Positions 60,518 through 64,000 of a stretch of 64,000 bases of DNA are shown piece after piece; position 1 is the first letter of the stretch; the number at the start of each line of letters is the position of its first letter. The translations under genes and the position numbers were made by a program. The notes beneath the pieces were generated by a model. It was not told the DNA's origin. It worked only from the letters and a program-made list of their open reading frames with translations, and did not search any database. Location of the stretch: positions 434,001 to 498,000 of the forward strand of contig JAGIAD010000003.1 in the NCBI GenBank assembly GCA_017745075.1, in the 5' to 3' direction. Origin of the DNA: Sphingobacteriaceae bacterium. Its GTDB lineage: Bacteria; Bacteroidota; Bacteroidia; Sphingobacteriales; Sphingobacteriaceae.

Positions 60518-62959
60518 CTAATCATCATCATCTTTTTTCTTCTTTTCGAGAATCACAAATGCACTTCGCTTTGGTGCGGGCATTACCGATTGCTCACCTT
60601 TAACCGATTTCCATACCACTTCATTCAGGTCTAAATCCGGCGCCGAATCTTCTTTTGCAAAATTGAAGAATTCTGAACGTCTGCTGCTTTCGTTAACAGC
60701 CACATTCCGCGTATCTAAATCAATAAGTGGTTGCAATACGGTATAAGGGGTAAAATCTGGTGTAGCTGTAAAACATTCGTATAAAGGTTTAGCAGCAGCA
60801 TCGTACTGGCTCATTGGCGGCAGCCCTAAAATGAGTTCCATTGTTCTTAAAAAACCCGATGTAGAATACATGGTATGAACAGCTGTATTCCTTTTTACAT
60901 AAGGGCCAATTACATAAGCTGGCGAACGGTGCGCATCAACATGGTCGGGGCCATTCTGTGCATCGTCTTCCAAAATAAAAACCACCGATTCTTTCCAGAT
61001 CTTACTGTGCGATAAATGCTCCAGAATACGGCCTACGGCCAGATCGTTATCGGCAACTGCAGCTTGTGGCGAGTATTTACCTTTTTTTTGTCCGCTGGTA
61101 TGGTCATTAGATATTCTTAAAGTATTAAATTGAGGTACCGCATCTGCCACCAATAACGAGTCGAAGTCGTGCTGCCAGGCATCTACCCTTACCTGATCCT
61201 TAATATCCATATCAAACCCTGGTGATGCAGCGCACATATGGCCCTGCAGCGATTTAATGTTGGCTTTACCATAATCGCCAAACTCACCGTAACTGCGGTA
61301 ACTTACTCCTGCCCGCTGGCAGTAATCCCATATAAAACCGCCCTTTGGATAGGTAACAGGACGGCCACCTTCAAAAGTGGTGCTTCCGCCACGTGCACCA
61401 TAACTGGTTGGCCATGTTTTTTCTACCACATCAGTTGCATAGGCTGCCATGCTCCAATTGTGGCCATCGGCACTCACTTCCGCATCAACATAGAAATTAT
61501 CGAGTAATACATAATGATCTGCAAGGGCATGCTGGTTAGGCGTAATCTTTCTGCCAAAAAGGGTTAAGCTGGAATCGCCGTTACCTTTTGGCATATCGCC
61601 AAGCACCTGATCGTATGTCCTGTTTTCTTTAATGATATAAAAAACATGCTTCATAGGCGATTTTTCTCCCTGCTTGCGTGGAATAGGGTTTCCGGCTTCG
61701 CCATCTGCGGTGATTGTCCGCTTATCCGTAAAAGGTGTGTTGGCATAAACCTGTTTGGTATATAATTTTAACTGCTCAGGTTTTGGTGCATCAATAAAGG
61801 ATAAAGTGCCTTTAAACAAGCCTGCAATATATTGTAGCCTGCTGTTGGCCGTGCTTCCCATTTGGTAACCACTGTTATCTACTTTAGAAATGGGTTGCGG
61901 TCCCTTTGGGTTGGCCATAGAAGTATTGCCTTTGCCATTGGTAACCAAAACTTTAGCTCCCAGCACCTTAACACTTGTTGGGTACCAGCCTACCGGAATA
62001 AAACCCTGACTCAGGCTTAGCCCGGGTTTGCTTACATCAAAAACAGCCAAACAATTGTTATCTGCATTGGCAATATATAAAGTTTTTTCATTGGCACTTA
62101 AAGCTAAACCGTTAGTGGTTGAGCCTGTTAACTGCGTGGCATAAAGCGTGGTAGAAATGGTTTCAATTACCTTGTTATTAAGTGTATTCACTACGGAAAC
62201 CGTATTATCATTAGCATTGGCTACATAAAGAATATTACCTTTTTTATTAAGCAGAAGCTCATTAGGGTGGTCGCCAACGGGAATCTGCTGAATAATGCTT
62301 TCTGATTGTAAATCGATAACAGCTACCGCTTTTCCGCCCCAAAGCGAAACATACAATTTACGCTCATCGGCAGCCAGGGCACAGCTATAAGCAATGGCAG
62401 GGAGCTGAACACGTTTTAAAATCTTTTTAGCCGTCGGGTCAATAATGTATAAGGCACTGTCTTCTTTGGTAACGGTAAATAATTTACTGTTGCTTTTATT
62501 TACCACAATGCCTGCAGGACATATTTTACCCTTCGGCCAAACTGGTCCTAAGGTAATGGTATCGCTCTTGTCAAGCTTATTGTTCCTGATATTAAAATCC
62601 AGAATCCAGTTATCGTTACCACCTGATGCATAAAGGTGTTTTTCATCTTTGCTAAAGGCAATTCCGTACCACGATTTGGCCGTCACCTTTTCGTCAATTA
62701 CCTGTTCGGTTTTAGGATCGATAAGCTGCAGCGACTGTGTGCTCTGACCATTATTGGTAACGGCCAGGTATTTACCCGATGCACTAAGCTGCATATTTAA
62801 AGGCAGGTCGCCCAGTTGTATCGAATGCCCCGCCGGACTTAATTTCCAGCCATTGGGTAATAAAATTTGCTGTGTAGTTTCATTTTTACCTGGCCATTGT
62901 GCAAAGCCCTGCTGTACCAGCAAAAACGTTAAAAGAATAAGGATATATGATTTTTTCAT
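60518..62959 (-). CDS. YncE-type beta-propeller fused to a phosphoesterase (alkaline-phosphatase superfamily) domain
   Basis: 813 residues from the ATG at 62959, which starts a signal peptide (MKKSYILILLTFLLVQQGFAQ). The N-terminal half (about 40-370) is a YncE-like seven-bladed propeller with repeats such as LYVANANDNTVSVVN. The C-terminal half (about 430-790) is a PF04185-type phosphoesterase: KHVFYIIKENRTYDQVLGDMP, then VSADGHNWSMAAYATD and FILEDDAQNGPDHVDAHRSPAYVIGPYV, which includes probable metal ligands. This layout is known in Bacteroidota and others as a bifunctional protein; the substrate is undefined. The C-terminus ends in a Lys/Asp tail. Preceded by the barrel gene (19-base gap), so cotranscribed. 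Confidence 0.92.
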   Translation of the reverse strand: MKKSYILILLTFLLVQQGFAQWPGKNETTQQILLPNGWKLSPAGHSIQLGDLPLNMQLSASGKYLAVTNNGQSTQSLQLIDPKTEQVIDEKVTAKSWYGIAFSKDEKHLYASGGNDNWILDFNIRNNKLDKSDTITLGPVWPKGKICPAGIVVNKSNSKLFTVTKEDSALYIIDPTAKKILKRVQLPAIAYSCALAADERKLYVSLWGGKAVAVIDLQSESIIQQIPVGDHPNELLLNKKGNILYVANANDNTVSVVNTLNNKVIETISTTLYATQLTGSTTNGLALSANEKTLYIANADNNCLAVFDVSKPGLSLSQGFIPVGWYPTSVKVLGAKVLVTNGKGNTSMANPKGPQPISKVDNSGYQMGSTANSRLQYIAGLFKGTLSFIDAPKPEQLKLYTKQVYANTPFTDKRTITADGEAGNPIPRKQGEKSPMKHVFYIIKENRTYDQVLGDMPKGNGDSSLTLFGRKITPNQHALADHYVLLDNFYVDAEVSADGHNWSMAAYATDVVEKTWPTSYGARGGSTTFEGGRPVTYPKGGFIWDYCQRAGVSYRSYGEFGDYGKANIKSLQGHMCAASPGFDMDIKDQVRVDAWQHDFDSLLVADAVPQFNTLRISNDHTSGQKKGKYSPQAAVADNDLAVGRILEHLSHSKIWKESVVFILEDDAQNGPDHVDAHRSPAYVIGPYVKRNTAVHTMYSTSGFLRTMELILGLPPMSQYDAAAKPLYECFTATPDFTPYTVLQPLIDLDTRNVAVNESSRRSEFFNFAKEDSAPDLDLNEVVWKSVKGEQSVMPAPKRSAFVILEKKKKDDDD

Positions 62960-62978
62960 TGTTTTAATTTTTGACAAA

Positions 62979-63815
62979 TTACCGGTGAAGATTAAAATTT
63001 ACCAGAGCCCTGATGGTGTAGCCATTGCCCGAAGCAATGTTGCCGATTTCGCGTATCGCTGCAGGAGAAGTAACCTGGCTGCGTGTAGCGTAAAATACCG
63101 GCCCTCCAGAAATAGAGAACGAAAGTTTGCTGTGATTGGGTTCCAGGTTAATAGATGGCCCGATTAACAGTTTTGCCCCGCCTTCTGCTTCGTCTTTCTC
63201 CCAAAAGCCTTCCAAATCCTGACCAAGGGCTTCGAAACCCAGGTATAAAGCGTTTGAAATGCGATGCTGAAAACCGATACTGGTAATAAAATCGAGCTTA
63301 TCGCGTGTGCGGCTAAAAGCTTTTTCAAACCGTAAATTACCCGCCATGCGCCAGTTGTTACGATCGAATGAAGCTGTAATACGGCTAATGGCCGATCCGG
63401 TATTAGACCAGTCGCGGCTTAAGCCTAAACCTGCCCCCAATCTAAAGCCTGTTATCCCTTTACCTCCTACCAGGTCGCGGATTACCTCGGCCTGCTCTGC
63501 AGAGGCAATACCACCGCCATTGGCAAAACCCAGCGCCGCTGTAGCATAAAGTGTTAAACGGCTACCCAAATAACCCTTAACGCCAAATTGCTGCCCTAAA
63601 CCATCGAAACCGAATTGCCCGTTGGTGCGTTCGCCATAGCTACCGGAATAATGGATATTCCAGCGGGGATTTTCTGCAGTAAGGGTATTAAAGGTAAATA
63701 AAAAGGGTTGTGCTGCATCGCTGCCGGTTTTTAATGCAGGAACGGTTAACGGGTTCTGAGCTGAGCAATGGATTGCGAATGCTACAAAAACTGCTGCAAA
63801 AAATATCTTTTTCAT
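62979..63815 (-). CDS. Predicted outer-membrane beta-barrel protein
   Basis: 278 residues with a signal peptide (MKKIFFAAVFVAFAIHCSAQ). The rest alternates in the way of beta-strands (GVKGYLGSRLTLYATAALGFA, FRLGAGLGLSRDW, KLDFITSIGFQHRISNALYLGFEALGQ), ending with VNFNLHR. No family recognised. It sits between a partial gene (20 bases upstream) and the phosphoesterase fusion, and may help the latter reach or act at the outer membrane, by context only. Confidence 0.75.
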   Translation of the reverse strand: MKKIFFAAVFVAFAIHCSAQNPLTVPALKTGSDAAQPFLFTFNTLTAENPRWNIHYSGSYGERTNGQFGFDGLGQQFGVKGYLGSRLTLYATAALGFANGGGIASAEQAEVIRDLVGGKGITGFRLGAGLGLSRDWSNTGSAISRITASFDRNNWRMAGNLRFEKAFSRTRDKLDFITSIGFQHRISNALYLGFEALGQDLEGFWEKDEAEGGAKLLIGPSINLEPNHSKLSFSISGGPVFYATRSQVTSPAAIREIGNIASGNGYTIRALVNFNLHR

Positions 63816-63835
63816 TTTAAATTGCTTAAAAGCTG

Positions 63836-64000
63836 TTAAAATTTAGTTTCGTTTAATAAAGGCGATTGACTTGCATTTACCTGGTAGGTCTTAATCTTGT
63901 CATTCTCATCAACTTCAACAATACGGTAGCCTTTATAAGCTGTACCCCAATTGCCGCCAATATGTGCATCAAAAAAGTGTGGCAGCTTATCGGTATAAAA
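63836..64000 (-). CDS. Partial CDS (C-terminal 54 residues), possibly metallophosphoesterase
   Basis: The frame enters from the right edge and stops at 63836-63838. It reads HFFDAHIGGNWGTAYKGYRIVEVDENDKIKTYQVNASQSP and so on, similar in feel to the end of calcineurin-like phosphoesterases with GYR and VDxxxKIxxY patterns. It is 20 bases from the barrel gene on the same strand and is the upstream member of this cluster. The family call is weak; the existence of the gene is well supported by frame and spacing. Confidence 0.65.
   Translation of the reverse strand, partial: FYTDKLPHFFDAHIGGNWGTAYKGYRIVEVDENDKIKTYQVNASQSPLLNETKF

Noticed and set aside
1..64000. CRISPR arrays, rRNA operons, insertion sequences
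   Set aside because: I looked for regularly spaced identical repeats, rRNA sequence and transposase frames and found none; the repeats seen are short hairpin elements.

Overview
The window looks like chromosome from a Bacteroidota species of the family Sphingobacteriaceae (Pedobacter-like). It has five SusC/SusD-type outer-membrane uptake loci, a hybrid two-component regulator fused to an AraC domain, several Crp/Fnr-type regulators with short HTH ends, few clear Shine-Dalgarno sites, and TAnnTTTG -7 promoter boxes. Genus assignment is inference; no rRNA is present, and there is one tRNA (Ala, GGC).

Layout. 1-2462: a SusC-like porin running off the left edge, then a GH127-type arabinofuranosidase (3128-4972). 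5066-7996: a GNAT acetyltransferase, a Crp-like regulator, a secreted metallo-beta-lactamase-fold protein and a SnoaL-like protein. 8301-16050: on the minus strand, a SAM-I riboswitch leads into a cysteine desulfurase and a TlpA-like thioredoxin, followed after a 395-base gap by SusC, SusD and a small lipoprotein. 16257-20018: a DUF4267-cupin fusion, a second Crp-like regulator, DUF1801/YdeI, VOC and AraC genes. 20320-22272: a GH97 glycosidase. 22334-27429: DUF805 protein, tRNA-Ala, a HAD phosphatase/CAT-like pair divergent from a third Crp-like regulator, an unknown protein and a beta-carbonic anhydrase.

27537-50737 is a complete polysaccharide utilisation locus: HTCS regulator (plus strand) diverging from two tandem SusC-SusD pairs, then GH95-like, PL8 lyase, GH88 unsaturated glucuronidase, DUF2264, KduI and KduD. 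The logic is: bind and import an acidic polysaccharide, cleave it by beta-elimination (PL8), release the unsaturated uronic acid (GH88), then convert it by KduI and KduD to 2-keto-3-deoxygluconate. No sulfatase or N-acetylhexosaminidase is visible, so a bacterial or plant uronic-acid polymer seems likelier than a sulfated glycosaminoglycan. A canonical terminator sits between the SusCD pairs and the enzyme genes.

50795-53518 is the most unusual module: an S24-type self-cleaving repressor, separated by a 34-base palindrome from a divergent overlapping pair encoding a protein of four ~100-residue repeats and a HEPN-like protein. 54104-58927 is a fifth SusC/SusD pair with no enzyme or regulator beside it. 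58928-59849 is repeat-rich and decayed. 59850-64000 holds msrA and a three-gene cluster with a YncE-propeller/phosphoesterase fusion, an outer-membrane barrel and a partial gene. REP-like intergenic repeats recur at about 28.3, 30.6, 53.9, 59.4-59.7 and 60.45 kb.
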